Source: Succinivibrio dextrinosolvens (GTDB lineage Bacteria; Pseudomonadota; Gammaproteobacteria; Enterobacterales; Succinivibrionaceae). Taken from it: DNA of 64,000 nt. The first letter of the stretch is position 1; each line of letters opens with the position of its first letter. Below, piece after piece: positions 1 to 7,812 of the stretch. Location: NCBI RefSeq assembly GCF_900116345.1, contig NZ_FPAH01000001.1:62001-126000 (forward strand). The letters run 5' to 3'. The notes under the pieces are model-generated. The model was not told the origin of the DNA. It worked only from the letters and a program-made list of their open reading frames with translations, and did not search any database. Made by a program: the position numbers and the translations under genes.

Positions 1-44
1 GCATATCTAAGCTTCCTGTGTTTTCCTAATGTTGGTACACCCTA

Positions 45-1019
45 TCAAGGTTTATGGGTTGAGTATTTCATCACATACTCTGCAAGAGCTTCAGCTATAA
101 CCTCCTCTAAATCCTTGTTTGTCTGAGTTACATAATCCTGAACCAATTCTGCAGTATTCGGCATGATTTCGTCTAAACGTGACCATTTGACAGACAGTTT
201 GTCTCCAAATATTTCCTCACTAACCGTTTTCTCAGAAACTTCTTTTGCAGTAACAGAACTCTTAAGCTTTTTAATTGCTGCATCAAGCACCTTATTGGCT
301 GCAGTCTGCTTAATCTGTCTTAATTCTTCCTCGTCCCTATCATCTTCAGGGTTAATCTCACAGAAGATTTCGTTAACCTTTTCAACAACGCCCTTGGCAA
401 GTTCACGCTTCTTTTCCTTAACTGCAGCGAACTTTTTCAGGAAATTAAGGTTTAAGTCTACAAAACTCTGCATTTCGAGAGCATCAAGTTCACGTCCGAT
501 CTTCAGCATTACATATAAATAGGACTTTTTTACCGAGAGCATCTGGCAGATTTCATCAACCTTAACGCCACCCTGCTCTAATTGAGTTACTGCCTTTACA
601 ATATCCACAGCAGGAGGATTGTCACGGTGAAGGTTTTCAACGACCTGCATTGCAATACGTTCAAACTCGTTCTTTGGCTTATCACGTACAATCGCCTTAA
701 TGGTCTTAGCACCAATTCTCTTGCTGGCTCTGTAACGTCTTTCACCGCAGATAACAAAGTATTTGCCGTTCTCAAAGTAAACGGTAATCGGATTTAGAAG
801 TCCCTGCTCCTTGATGGTCTTACCAAGTTTCTCCAGAGCACTGTCTGAGAAAACTGTTCTCACCTGTTCCCTGGTTTCAATCTTATCGAGTTCTATTTCC
901 TGTACTCCGGTAAGCTGTGTGCTGTTACCGGAAAACATTTCCTTAACCGAGTCAATTCTGTTGTTAAAATTGTCGAAAGTATCTGGAAGGCTTGAAAGCT
1001 GTTTTAATAAGTCTGACAT
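45..1019 (-). CDS. parB: ParB/Spo0J-family partition protein
   Basis: This 324-residue protein should bind a centromere-like site and help segregate the element. The N-terminal ParB/sulfiredoxin-like domain (about residues 40-130) carries the motif GERRYRAS at 92-99, the CTP-binding box of the family, followed by the VENLHRDNPPAVDI stretch. A helix-turn-helix lies around residues 150-176 (VDEICQMLSVKKSYLYVML). The C-terminal third is charged and helical. It is the second gene of a leftward pair, 37 bp after an unknown gene. No ParA-type Walker ATPase is found directly upstream, where it usually lies. Family call is firm; the DNA target is inferred (see the palindromes). Confidence 0.9.
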   Translation of the reverse strand: MSDLLKQLSSLPDTFDNFNNRIDSVKEMFSGNSTQLTGVQEIELDKIETREQVRTVFSDSALEKLGKTIKEQGLLNPITVYFENGKYFVICGERRYRASKRIGAKTIKAIVRDKPKNEFERIAMQVVENLHRDNPPAVDIVKAVTQLEQGGVKVDEICQMLSVKKSYLYVMLKIGRELDALEMQSFVDLNLNFLKKFAAVKEKKRELAKGVVEKVNEIFCEINPEDDRDEEELRQIKQTAANKVLDAAIKKLKSSVTAKEVSEKTVSEEIFGDKLSVKWSRLDEIMPNTAELVQDYVTQTNKDLEEVIAEALAEYVMKYSTHKP

Positions 1020-1056
1020 TTTGAAATTCCGTATGTTCTATCTTTAATCCATTCAC

Positions 1057-1656
1057 CTAAATCTTCATGGTATTCAGGGTGAATGCGCCTTCCGTGAATC
1101 TGCTTATCTCGTCTGCAGAAAGAGTGTTTCGCTTTTCTCGAATCTTTCTGTAGGCTGATGATCTTGTTTCCATGATCTGCAGAATATCCTTCATGGCGGT
1201 TTCGTTACTACCGCTGACATGGATTTTCCCATCCAGGTTAAATATCAGCGAATAAGCATTTAACTCATAGAGGGTTTCTGCAATCTGTATATTTATGTTT
1301 ACGAGTTCAGCTATATCAAGCTCTGTTTCACCGCTAAAACGGTCGTAACAGCTACCGATAATGAATTTAGCAACGTTCAGTAAGACTTTTTCTCTGAATT
1401 GATCAAGATTTCCGATATGGAGTTCACCTTCCCATTCTCTGAATGCTGTCTTAACCGCAATGTCAAACAGACGGTTTAGCGCATCATCCCAGACAGTCTG
1501 GAGATATTCCTCCACAGGGGAAGTGTTATAGCTGTCTAGCTCCTCTATCGGGTTGTTATCATCAAGAATAATCCTGACCAATGAACGGATAGAACCTACA
1601 GCAAGACCCGCTGCTGGTAACAGTCGAACCTTGTAATCTGATAGGATTTTACTCAT
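1057..1656 (-). CDS. hypothetical protein, first gene of parB unit
   Basis: This 199-residue protein was not recognised. The start is placed at the ATG before SKILSDYK because AAGGAAAGG sits just upstream; a longer reading frame would add 14 residues without a ribosome site. The protein is acidic, predicted mostly helical, with no signal peptide or membrane segment. It holds the position normally taken by ParA but shows no Walker A motif, so it is not an obvious partition ATPase. It shares a promoter region with parB, which contains an inverted repeat and a 15-bp palindrome. A role in segregation or in regulating parB is only an inference from position. Confidence 0.7.
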   Translation of the reverse strand: MSKILSDYKVRLLPAAGLAVGSIRSLVRIILDDNNPIEELDSYNTSPVEEYLQTVWDDALNRLFDIAVKTAFREWEGELHIGNLDQFREKVLLNVAKFIIGSCYDRFSGETELDIAELVNINIQIAETLYELNAYSLIFNLDGKIHVSGSNETAMKDILQIMETRSSAYRKIREKRNTLSADEISRFTEGAFTLNTMKI

Positions 1657-1776
1657 ATACCTTTCCTTTAAGCTTAATTGATAAAAAAGATTGCTCAAAT
1701 AGCAAAATCAGACAAATAAGCTTACTCGTTGATTTACAAATATATTAAGTTGCAGATTATCGCAATAATGGGCAAA

Positions 1777-1799
1777 TTGTTGCAATAGTAGCGCAACAA
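1777..1799. promoter_or_regulatory. inverted repeat upstream of parB unit
   Basis: TTGTTGC and GCAACAA face each other across a 9-bp spacer, about 120 bp upstream of the first gene of the parB unit. It could be an operator for autoregulation. Similar TTGC-rich words follow on the leftward side. No clear sigma70 hexamers could be fixed around it. Confidence 0.4.
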
Positions 1800-1850
1800 A
1801 TCTGTATTTTACTGAATATGTTTTTGAAAGTTTTCCTTTGGAGGGGAAAT

Positions 1851-1865
1851 TTCCACACTGTGGAA
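1851..1865. other. 15-bp palindrome TTCCACACTGTGGAA (parS-like candidate, copy 1)
   Basis: A perfect 7-1-7 palindrome, extended by one more T/A pair on each side, in the intergenic space between the parB unit and the recT-like gene. Three more copies with a central A lie at 30346, 37416 and 43909. Its closeness to parB makes it a candidate ParB binding site, but this is inferred. Confidence 0.6.
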
Positions 1866-1893
1866 AAAAGTCATAGTCATCAGCGAAATATGC

Positions 1894-1934
1894 TAAAAAA
1901 AGACCTTAACCGCAATATGGGGCAACGGTTAAGG
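1894..1934 (-). terminator. intrinsic terminator after the recT-like gene
   Basis: On the minus strand a 9-bp stem (CCTTAACCG / CGGTTAAGG) with a 13-nt loop is followed by TCTTTTTTT. It lies 35 bp beyond the stop codon of the recombinase gene. Confidence 0.8.
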
Positions 1935-1968
1935 CCAATACACAACAAATGTCCTTTATATAAGCCGT

Positions 1969-3060
1969 TTATGCAGTTTGAACGGTCTGTTCTCCACTGT
2001 AATCATTGGCTGCTTCTGCAGGTGCAGCATTAACAGTATTCTGTACCGCATCATTTCCTGCAGTAGCTGAATTATCTGCAGCCTGTTGTTTGAACAGCTC
2101 GTTCATTTCATTGGCTTTCTTTACAAAACGTGCTCTGAATTCGTCCGGTAGATGGTTAATCTCAGTTCTTGCCGAGTCAATTAAGATCTTCATATCATGG
2201 GTACAGTGGCACTTATCCAAAGCTTCATTCAGTACGTCATAAATCTTCTGATGTTCGATATTCATCTGCATGGCAGCATTGATAGGAGAGCCGGTAATCT
2301 CCGGTACATCGTCCTCGAAGTCACCTCTGATACTGTAGGCAACTCTCATGGCACGGGTAAAAGCTCGGTTGCACATCATCTGTTCAGGATGTTCAGTCCA
2401 GGCACCGGTTGAGCCTATATCTGAAGGGAAAGCATACCCTACTGCAGGATGAGAAGTGTCCTTACGGTAGATACGGCATTCAACACGTGCAGGAACCTCT
2501 TTAGTCACAGTGATAGTCTTCTTTTCGTTTCTACCTAACTGCTGATTGTATTCCCATCTGTTTATCTGAACTTCTTTCTTTACAATGCTGTCACTGATAG
2601 TGAATTCAAAACCGTCAGAATTGGTGTTATTGGCATAAATAACGTAATAACCCTGAAGTAAGATCTGAGCCTTAAGCACATTGTTCTTACCGTCATAGTA
2701 TGTGGCTATGGTATCTCCACACAGAGGATCAAGGTTGTTGGATAGACACACCTCAAGATAGGAAATAATGTCTGAGTGGGATATGGCTTTTATCTGATTG
2801 CGCTTAATGTCGCGGAACATCTTCTGGTTCATGGCAAACCAGAGATCATCAATGGAAATTTTCTTGTTGAACTGCTTCTTTATCTGCTCTACATAAGGAG
2901 CGAAACGAGGAGTTAAAGGTAAACAGCCATCCTTATCGGGATCTGCGAACTTGATAGCTTCAGAAGGTGTGTCATTGCTGGCTTTTGCCATGTTACTTCT
3001 GATGGTGCTTATTTTAGAGTTTAACTGTTCAAGATCTAATGCGTCTGCTGTGTTTTCCAT
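1969..3060 (-). CDS. RecT/Bet-family single-strand annealing protein
   Basis: This 363-residue protein probably anneals complementary single strands in recombination or repair, as phage Bet/RecT proteins do. The signs are the central segment ISYLEVCLSNNLDPLCGDTI, the LQGYYVIYAN strand, and the conserved WTEHPEQMMCNRAFTRAMRVAY block near residues 215-240, which matches the W..hP..m..k.A...A.R pattern of the family. The tail is Ala/Asn-rich and disordered. SXT/R391 and IncA/C elements also carry a Bet gene with an exonuclease; the exonuclease is not in this window. GCGAGGA precedes the ATG. A strong promoter overlapped by repeated GTTACAT motifs lies upstream. Confidence 0.8.
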   Translation of the reverse strand: MENTADALDLEQLNSKISTIRSNMAKASNDTPSEAIKFADPDKDGCLPLTPRFAPYVEQIKKQFNKKISIDDLWFAMNQKMFRDIKRNQIKAISHSDIISYLEVCLSNNLDPLCGDTIATYYDGKNNVLKAQILLQGYYVIYANNTNSDGFEFTISDSIVKKEVQINRWEYNQQLGRNEKKTITVTKEVPARVECRIYRKDTSHPAVGYAFPSDIGSTGAWTEHPEQMMCNRAFTRAMRVAYSIRGDFEDDVPEITGSPINAAMQMNIEHQKIYDVLNEALDKCHCTHDMKILIDSARTEINHLPDEFRARFVKKANEMNELFKQQAADNSATAGNDAVQNTVNAAPAEAANDYSGEQTVQTA

Positions 3061-3098
3061 AAATATATCCTCGCAATGTTATGTATGATTATAAAATC

Positions 3099-3146
3099 AT
3101 ATTAGCACATGAAGTTACATTGTCAATATGTAACGTAAAGTTACAT
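3099..3146 (-). promoter_or_regulatory. promoter with GTTACAT operator repeats for the recT-like gene
   Basis: Minus-strand hexamers TTGACA (3121-3126) and TAATAT (3099-3104) are separated by 16 bp. Three GTTACAT motifs, at 3114-3120, 3128-3134 (inverted) and 3140-3146, flank and overlap the -35 box. This is the expected layout of a repressor operator. A related TGTAACTT word lies in the promoter region near 19932. Confidence 0.65.
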
Positions 3147-3212
3147 TATATATTTATAGAATTACATAATCTGAACTGTTTAGAACATGGTTTGAAGCCT
3201 TGTAAAACGGAA

Positions 3213-3482
3213 TTAGTGAGTATTCTTAAATACTTCACCGGCAATTAAAGCTCCGGCTACAACAGTAGACATCACTCCTACATAAACGTACTCGCCAAAG
3301 GTCATTTCCTTCTGAGGCTCTTCTTTCTTCTCTGTCTGTTCTGCAAGCTCTGTATCTGTTTCTACAACAGCCGGTTTGAGCAGTTCTGCTTCTTCAGGAG
3401 TTCTCTGGATCTTAGGCTGAGATGAGCATGCCTGAAGATTAAGAAAAGCAATCAGTGTTATTAGAGAAATCAGCTTTGACAT
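3213..3482 (-). CDS. small lipoprotein with C-terminal membrane segment
   Basis: An 89-residue protein with a lipoprotein signal peptide: MSKLISLITLIAFLNLQAC places the lipobox LQAC at residues 16-19. The middle (residues 25-60) is rich in Glu, Lys and Pro. A hydrophobic stretch near the C-terminus (VYVGVMSTVVAGALIAG) looks like a membrane helix. No known family was recognised. Small lipoproteins of this shape act in entry exclusion or as lysis proteins on some conjugative elements, but nothing here fixes a role. Its promoter may be the minus-strand one at 3859-3887, which would give a leader of about 370 nt. Confidence 0.65.
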   Translation of the reverse strand: MSKLISLITLIAFLNLQACSSQPKIQRTPEEAELLKPAVVETDTELAEQTEKKEEPQKEMTFGEYVYVGVMSTVVAGALIAGEVFKNTH

Positions 3483-3614
3483 AGGATATTACCTTTGAAG
3501 TATTCTTGTTACTAATCATAACAAGAGCATTAGGAAGATTTGAAGATACAGACAAAAAAATTTCTAACTATAGATAAATATCTTTTGAAATCAATATGAT
3601 AAAGAATGTAGAAA

Positions 3615-3623
3615 TGATATAAT
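3615..3623 (+). promoter_or_regulatory. extended -10 promoter for the small hydrophobic peptide
   Basis: TGATATAAT is a consensus extended -10 element (TGN-TATAAT). No good -35 box is present at 17 bp. It lies 116 bp upstream of the start codon of the 21-residue ORF, so the transcript would have a long structured leader. Confidence 0.6.
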
Positions 3624-3664
3624 AGAGATAATGCTGAGGGCTCTCAGCAGAGGTGGTTCTATCT

Positions 3665-3700
3665 GCTAGTAGAGCCATCGGCCAATGGCTCTACGGTAGC
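3665..3700 (+). other. strong hairpin in 5' leader of the small peptide mRNA
   Basis: GTAGAGCCAT pairs with ATGGCTCTAC around a 6-nt loop, and GCTA/TAGC continues the stem across a GG bulge. A shorter hairpin GCTGAG-GGCT-CTCAGC lies at 3633-3648. Structured leaders of this type limit translation of type I toxins. Confidence 0.7.
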
Positions 3701-3738
3701 TATAGGACTAAATATTAACAATTAACCTAAGGATCATC

Positions 3739-3804
3739 ATGAAAACCTTAGTAATTTTAATAGCTGTTCTATTCCTACTGTTATGGTCTTCAGCCGTATG
3801 GTAG
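3739..3804 (+). CDS. 21-residue hydrophobic peptide, candidate type I toxin (Ibs-like)
   Basis: This ORF of 21 codons starts MKTLVILIAVL, continues FLLLWSS and ends AVW. CTAAGGA lies about 6 nt before the ATG. The size and the LVILIAVLFLLL pattern closely resemble Ibs toxins of Escherichia coli, which are 18-19-residue membrane peptides with LVIILIVLLL, controlled by antisense Sib RNAs. Three more signs fit: an extended -10 promoter with a hairpin-rich leader, a 14-bp stem terminator right after the stop, and a consensus promoter pointing back across the ORF. Toxicity is inferred. It could also be a leader peptide or another small membrane protein. Confidence 0.6.
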   Translation: MKTLVILIAVLFLLLWSSAVW

Positions 3805-3821
3805 GATAGAACTTCCTAATT

Positions 3822-3857
3822 CAAGGCGGGAGATTGGGGAATCTCCTGCCTTGTTTT
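3822..3857 (+). terminator. intrinsic terminator after the small peptide gene
   Basis: CAAGGC-G-GGAGATT pairs with AATCTCC-T-GCCTTG (one G-U pair) around a GGGG loop, followed by TTTTC. It ends the plus-strand transcript 18 bp past the stop codon. Confidence 0.85.
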
Positions 3858-3858
3858 C

Positions 3859-3887
3859 ATTATAGAGCCGAATTATATTTAACTCAA
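3859..3887 (-). promoter_or_regulatory. minus-strand promoter facing the small peptide gene
   Basis: TTGAGT (3882-3887) and TATAAT (3859-3864) lie 17 bp apart, an almost ideal sigma70 promoter. It points leftward into the terminator and ORF of the small peptide, as expected of an antisense antitoxin promoter. It could also serve the lipoprotein gene at 3213-3482. Confidence 0.75.
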
Positions 3888-3925
3888 CATCAAAAAAATG
3901 AATTAGTCAACACAACCAATTCAGT

Positions 3926-4678
3926 TTAGTTCACAACGCTTTTCTTCTGTCTTAATGATAGATATTTACACTTCTCTGTAATGAATGGATTATCGTTTCC
4001 CTGGACAAGTTCAATCAGCTCATTGCGTCTGCATTCATTCCTATCAGGACGAAACCTGTCATTCCACGCATTAAACAGCTTTTCTTCAGCAACAGTTAGT
4101 GCAAGATTGTAGCGCTGGCTCATGTATAAATAAGCTCTGGCTATAATTCCCTTTGCTCTGTCGGGAGGAACAGCTTCGCCTAGTTTTGGAGAAATCTTCA
4201 GCTCACAGCGACCGTAAGTAAATGTCTCAGAACCGGAGTTAATGCGGTTGGTAAAAGCATAGTTGCTTCTGTCGCCATTAACCTCTCCTATGGCGGGATA
4301 AAGATTATGTAAATCCGACTCCATACGGTCAAAAAGAGGACTTATAAGTTCACACTGCGCCCTACCCTGACCTTTAGGAGCATTTACCCAGCAGGAAAGA
4401 GTATGACCAAAGACATACGCTGGAACAATATGTTCTGCCTCAATACGGTTTGCTCTGATTTTATCCTCACGCACTGCATAGCCACAGCTGTTCAGCTCTG
4501 GAAGATAGCGATCTTCTGATTTGAATATAAGTCTGCAGCCACAGTACAGAGTAGTTGGCTTATCCAGCTGTGCTTCAATGATTTTCAGATCTTCCTTTGC
4601 TGACGAGAAATCGGCATGCACAGGAAAACATACGGCAAACAACAGAGTTAATGCTGTAGGAAAGGCTTTTAGAGTCAT
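3926..4678 (-). CDS. endA: endonuclease I family nuclease (EndA/Dns/NucM)
   Basis: A 250-residue secreted or periplasmic DNA endonuclease of the endonuclease I family, a beta-beta-alpha-metal nuclease. A signal peptide ends near PVHA. The catalytic core shows RIEAEHIVPAYVFG near residue 80, with the His of the EHIVP motif, and SDLHNLYPAIGEVNGDRSN near residue 120, with the metal-binding Asn residues. Four or more cysteines (CGC, CGY, CWV) fit the disulfide-bonded secreted form. The ATG at 4678 is preferred because CGGAG precedes it; a GTG 15 bp upstream is possible. IncA/C-type elements also carry such a nuclease. The family call is firm; the benefit to the element is not known. Confidence 0.92.
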   Translation of the reverse strand: MTLKAFPTALTLLFAVCFPVHADFSSAKEDLKIIEAQLDKPTTLYCGCRLIFKSEDRYLPELNSCGYAVREDKIRANRIEAEHIVPAYVFGHTLSCWVNAPKGQGRAQCELISPLFDRMESDLHNLYPAIGEVNGDRSNYAFTNRINSGSETFTYGRCELKISPKLGEAVPPDRAKGIIARAYLYMSQRYNLALTVAEEKLFNAWNDRFRPDRNECRRNELIELVQGNDNPFITEKCKYLSLRQKKSVVN

Positions 4679-4781
4679 AGCTCCGAAACTCACATATCCC
4701 CGAAAATGTCCCCTCTTAGTAAATATGCCCCACAGATCTTTAGTGCATGATGTGGGTGTTTTTTATTCAGGAGAACAAATT

Positions 4782-5927
4782 ATGTTTCTAAAGAAATTTA
4801 AAAAAGATAATAGCGCAGAAAACTCAAATCCGGCAGCAGAATCTTCTAAGGCAAATCAAACAGATAAGAAAAAGACTTTAAATATCAGCAAGCTAGCAGA
4901 TGTGATGCGTCAGATAATTTCAAATAAAAGTTCTCTGGCTTTATGTACCTCATATCTTGCCGTGGGCATTGCAACTTTTGCATCAGTAACCGCAGTACGT
5001 AACAGCCACAATAATGTTTTTCTGGAATCCGATGAGAACATCTCAAGAACTGTACTGTCACAGGACGAGACTACAGCAACGTCTTTAGATAACAAGGCAC
5101 TTGCTGAACTAGAGGCTCGTATTACCCAGAATGTCATCGAAAGTGTAAATGCTACAGCAAAAAATACCGATATGGCAAAAGACGCAGAGAACAGTATTCC
5201 AACTGTTACAGACAGCGAAATCCGTTTTATGAACAAACAGGAGTTTGCCCTGGCGGTATCTGAGGCACTTGAGGAAATCCGTTCGCAGGAGATTCGCAGA
5301 GAGGTTATCAATAAAGAAGCAAAATACGCCAATGCTCAGGACACTGTACCTAATAACCGTCATCTCTATGGCAATCCACAGGCTCGTTTCCTAATCAAAG
5401 AGTTCTCAGACGTAGAATGTCCTTTCTGTAAGAATTTCTTTGAAACACCAAAAGAAGTTGCCGATCAGTCCAACGGTCAGGTTGCCGTGGAATGGGTACA
5501 TACACCACTTTCCTTCCATGATCCGGTTGCTACCAACGAGGCGATTGTGACCGAATGTATCTTCCAACAGAAAGGAAATAAGGCATTCTGGGTATCACTG
5601 CAGCACCTCTTTGATACCACCTTCGGCAACGGTAAGGGCTCATCTGCTTTAGCTTCTATTCCAAAGGCATTTGAACTAGACGAGGCGGAATATCTTTCCT
5701 GTCTGAACTCTGATGCCACCAAGAAGATTATCGAGGACAACAAGAATTATGCTGCAGCCAAGGGTGTCAGCGGAACTCCAGGCTCACTCATCATTGATAC
5801 CAAGACCGGAAAGGAGCAGTTCATAGGCGGAGCACAAGATCCATATGTACTCATGGAGGCGATTGAGAAGCTGAACGCCGAAGAAGAACTGGCTGTTGAG
5901 AATAAGGAGAAGAGCCAGAAATCATAG
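4782..5927 (+). CDS. membrane-anchored DsbA-family thiol oxidoreductase
   Basis: A 381-residue protein with a cytoplasmic N-terminus, one membrane segment at about residues 42-65 (LALCTSYLAVGIATFASVTAV), a linker of about 130 residues, and a C-terminal DsbA-like thioredoxin fold. The active site CPFC is at residue 213 and the cis-proline loop SGTPGS near 331. It probably forms or isomerises disulfides in exported transfer proteins. CAGGAGA precedes this ATG; an upstream extension of the frame overlaps endA on the other strand and has no signal. It opens a rightward operon of five genes ending at a terminator near 9490. The family call is clear; substrates are inferred. Confidence 0.85.
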   Translation: MFLKKFKKDNSAENSNPAAESSKANQTDKKKTLNISKLADVMRQIISNKSSLALCTSYLAVGIATFASVTAVRNSHNNVFLESDENISRTVLSQDETTATSLDNKALAELEARITQNVIESVNATAKNTDMAKDAENSIPTVTDSEIRFMNKQEFALAVSEALEEIRSQEIRREVINKEAKYANAQDTVPNNRHLYGNPQARFLIKEFSDVECPFCKNFFETPKEVADQSNGQVAVEWVHTPLSFHDPVATNEAIVTECIFQQKGNKAFWVSLQHLFDTTFGNGKGSSALASIPKAFELDEAEYLSCLNSDATKKIIEDNKNYAAAKGVSGTPGSLIIDTKTGKEQFIGGAQDPYVLMEAIEKLNAEEELAVENKEKSQKS

Positions 5928-5944
5928 GCTCTGAGGTTACACAA

Positions 5945-6988
5945 ATGAACGTTCGTAAGACCTTATTTGCCGTTGCTTTAGCCTGTGCGTTAACCACTCT
6001 TGTTAATGCCGATGACAGCACCTTTGGTTTTGAGTCCCAGGAAGAGAATCTGAATGAATCAACCTTCGGCTTTGAGTCACAGCTCCCCATGTCCGATGAG
6101 GAGCAGGAAATCCTTAAGCTTAAACAGCAGACCATGTTTGAGAACATCAAAGAGAAGCTGATTAAGAAGGACTACGGCAAGTTTGTAGAGAATGAGAAGG
6201 TACAGAACAAAACCAAGATGGTCTATACGCTCAGAGAGCTGCTTAAAGATCCGAATATATCTGCAAAGAGAAAAGCCAAGCTCACAGCGCTGCTTAAGAA
6301 ATACGAGAAAGAAGAGCGTGAGCAGCATAGAGACTATAAGAACTTTATGCGTCAGACCAATAAGGAGCTCTCTAAAAACCGCAAGGAGCGACAGCAGAAG
6401 CTAGATAAAGCGGTTGAGGAGATAAAGAACAGATCTTTGGAGAACAACGGGGTATCCCATGGGGAGCAGAAAGACTCTGATGGTTTCTTCAACCTTCAGG
6501 GATATGTAAAACCACAGATACAGTACGTGCGTTATGAGCTCTCCGAAACTGAACATAAACCACATCTTGAATACCCTCGTCTTGAAATGAGTGAGGCGGA
6601 GTATCAGCAGATGTTCAGAACCGTTGATTACAACTACCGCACCTTAAATGAGGCGCAGAGAGACTTAGCTGACGGTGTAATTCTTCCGAACCGTCCGGTT
6701 TATGTATCTCCTGAACGCAAAGATCAGATGAAGAAAGTCATTAGGGCTTTCTTTAATCAGGGAGGTATTGCCAGGATGAAGGCTTACGAGAGAGAGGCAT
6801 TCAACGCCATGATATTCAACTACGGTCTGCAGCTACTAGAAACCGGAGAGGTGGTAGAGCTTGAATTTATAGACGATTACACCGGCGGCAGACCAATGCT
6901 GACACCAGACATTCCTATGCCGGAGAACGCCCAGCAGGTGAATATCGGGGGCTATAACGGCAACAGCAATGGAATGGAGGCCTATTAA
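5945..6988 (+). CDS. exported protein with STFGFESQ repeat, function unknown
   Basis: A 347-residue protein with a clear signal peptide (MNVRKTLFAVALACALTTLVNA). The mature N-terminus carries the octapeptide STFGFESQ twice, about 16 residues apart. Residues 60-170 are highly charged and likely a long helix or coiled coil (KKYEKEEREQHRDY). The C-terminal half is mixed and ends Gly/Asn-rich. No family was recognised. It sits 17 bp after the DsbA-like gene and 3 bp before the next gene, so it is surely cotranscribed. An envelope role linked to the transfer apparatus is plausible from position only. Confidence 0.75.
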   Translation: MNVRKTLFAVALACALTTLVNADDSTFGFESQEENLNESTFGFESQLPMSDEEQEILKLKQQTMFENIKEKLIKKDYGKFVENEKVQNKTKMVYTLRELLKDPNISAKRKAKLTALLKKYEKEEREQHRDYKNFMRQTNKELSKNRKERQQKLDKAVEEIKNRSLENNGVSHGEQKDSDGFFNLQGYVKPQIQYVRYELSETEHKPHLEYPRLEMSEAEYQQMFRTVDYNYRTLNEAQRDLADGVILPNRPVYVSPERKDQMKKVIRAFFNQGGIARMKAYEREAFNAMIFNYGLQLLETGEVVELEFIDDYTGGRPMLTPDIPMPENAQQVNIGGYNGNSNGMEAY

Positions 6989-6991
6989 AGA

Positions 6992-7213
6992 ATGAGCAGT
7001 ACAGAGAGAGCCTTACGCCTACGTAAAGTAAAGGAGCATATCAATCAGATTCTGCAGTTAACCAATGACGGTCTGATTCAGGTGGAAATCGACCTGTCTG
7101 GAGACGATGAGAAGGTTGTATATCTTGATAAGTACAGAAAGCCTATCTGTGCGGTATCGGTTAAAGGCAAGAGTCCTTTGGGCATTGTAAAAGAAACCTT
7201 TGGAGAGATGTAA
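6992..7213 (+). CDS. small hypothetical protein
   Basis: A 73-residue soluble protein with no signal peptide. The N-terminal half is helical and basic (RALRLRKVKEHINQILQL); the second half looks like beta strands (VEIDLSGDDEKVVYLDKY). GGAGGCC lies upstream, inside the end of the previous gene, and the gene is packed tightly between its neighbours (gaps of 3 bp on each side), which supports it as real. The family is not known. It may be a cytoplasmic partner of the surrounding membrane proteins, but nothing in the sequence shows this. Confidence 0.65.
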   Translation: MSSTERALRLRKVKEHINQILQLTNDGLIQVEIDLSGDDEKVVYLDKYRKPICAVSVKGKSPLGIVKETFGEM

Positions 7214-7216
7214 CGT

Positions 7217-7801
7217 ATGGAAAGACTTCATCTAAAGATTATTGTGGGAGCTATTCTTATCAGCTCCCTTTCCACCTATCTTGCCTACAGTGATATTTTC
7301 AAGGGATTAAGACTATACAGAACTACCGCTGTTCAGCAGCAGACAACGGTTAAACCACAGCCGTTCATGTCTATTCCCAAAGCAGTTCGTCTTGAAGCAG
7401 CAAAAGAGCTTCAGGAGAATCTTATGGGAGCCAAGCTTAATGAGGAGAACCGCAGGGCATTAAATGCCCAGATTAACGAAGTCGGGCTTTATATCAACGA
7501 CAACTCGGATATCGAGCTTTTAAAGGACGATTACCATGATGTATATACCAATCCCAACCAGGGAAGAATTTTCAAGGACTATGCGTTCTCAAAAATACAT
7601 GGAGCAGATGAGGAGGAAGAGGAGGAGGAAATTGTCAGCACCAATCGTTTAACGACCCGTGTCAGTTACAGAAAAAGACTTCTGATGCAGTACATATTAG
7701 GACAGCTGCAGCACAGCCTGAAGACCGACTCACGTTATAAGGGGCGACGTGTAGGCGGGAGTGAATATATTCAGGAACAACTTAGAAAATACGGCAAATA
7801 A
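7217..7801 (+). CDS. membrane-anchored hypothetical protein
   Basis: A 194-residue protein with one N-terminal membrane segment (LKIIVGAILISSLSTYLAY) and an otherwise soluble, charged domain. A run of glutamates (DEEEEEEEI) lies near residue 135, and the C-terminus is basic (KGRRVGG, EQLRKYGK). It is not recognised. The topology, a short N-terminal anchor with the bulk likely periplasmic, is like that of its neighbours, and it is in the same tightly packed operon. GGAGAG lies within the end of the preceding gene and could serve as its ribosome site. Confidence 0.65.
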   Translation: MERLHLKIIVGAILISSLSTYLAYSDIFKGLRLYRTTAVQQQTTVKPQPFMSIPKAVRLEAAKELQENLMGAKLNEENRRALNAQINEVGLYINDNSDIELLKDDYHDVYTNPNQGRIFKDYAFSKIHGADEEEEEEEIVSTNRLTTRVSYRKRLLMQYILGQLQHSLKTDSRYKGRRVGGSEYIQEQLRKYGK

Positions 7802-7812
7802 GGAGCTTAACG

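Larger units (their letters stand above)
3633..3852 (-). ncRNA. candidate antisense RNA opposite the small peptide gene
   Basis: A consensus minus-strand promoter at 3859-3887 would start an RNA at about 3852 that runs antisense through the terminator, the whole 21-codon ORF and part of its leader. The 3' end is a guess: on this strand the hairpin GCTGAG-AGCC-CTCAGC is followed by ATTATCTCTATT, a weak terminator. The RNA may instead read on into the lipoprotein gene at 3482. It is inferred from promoters and layout only. Confidence 0.4.

Noticed and set aside
4521-4781. Upstream extension of the DsbA-like gene
   Set aside because: It is antisense to endA and the 5' intergenic region, and the ATG at 4782 has a good ribosome site and starts just before the membrane anchor.
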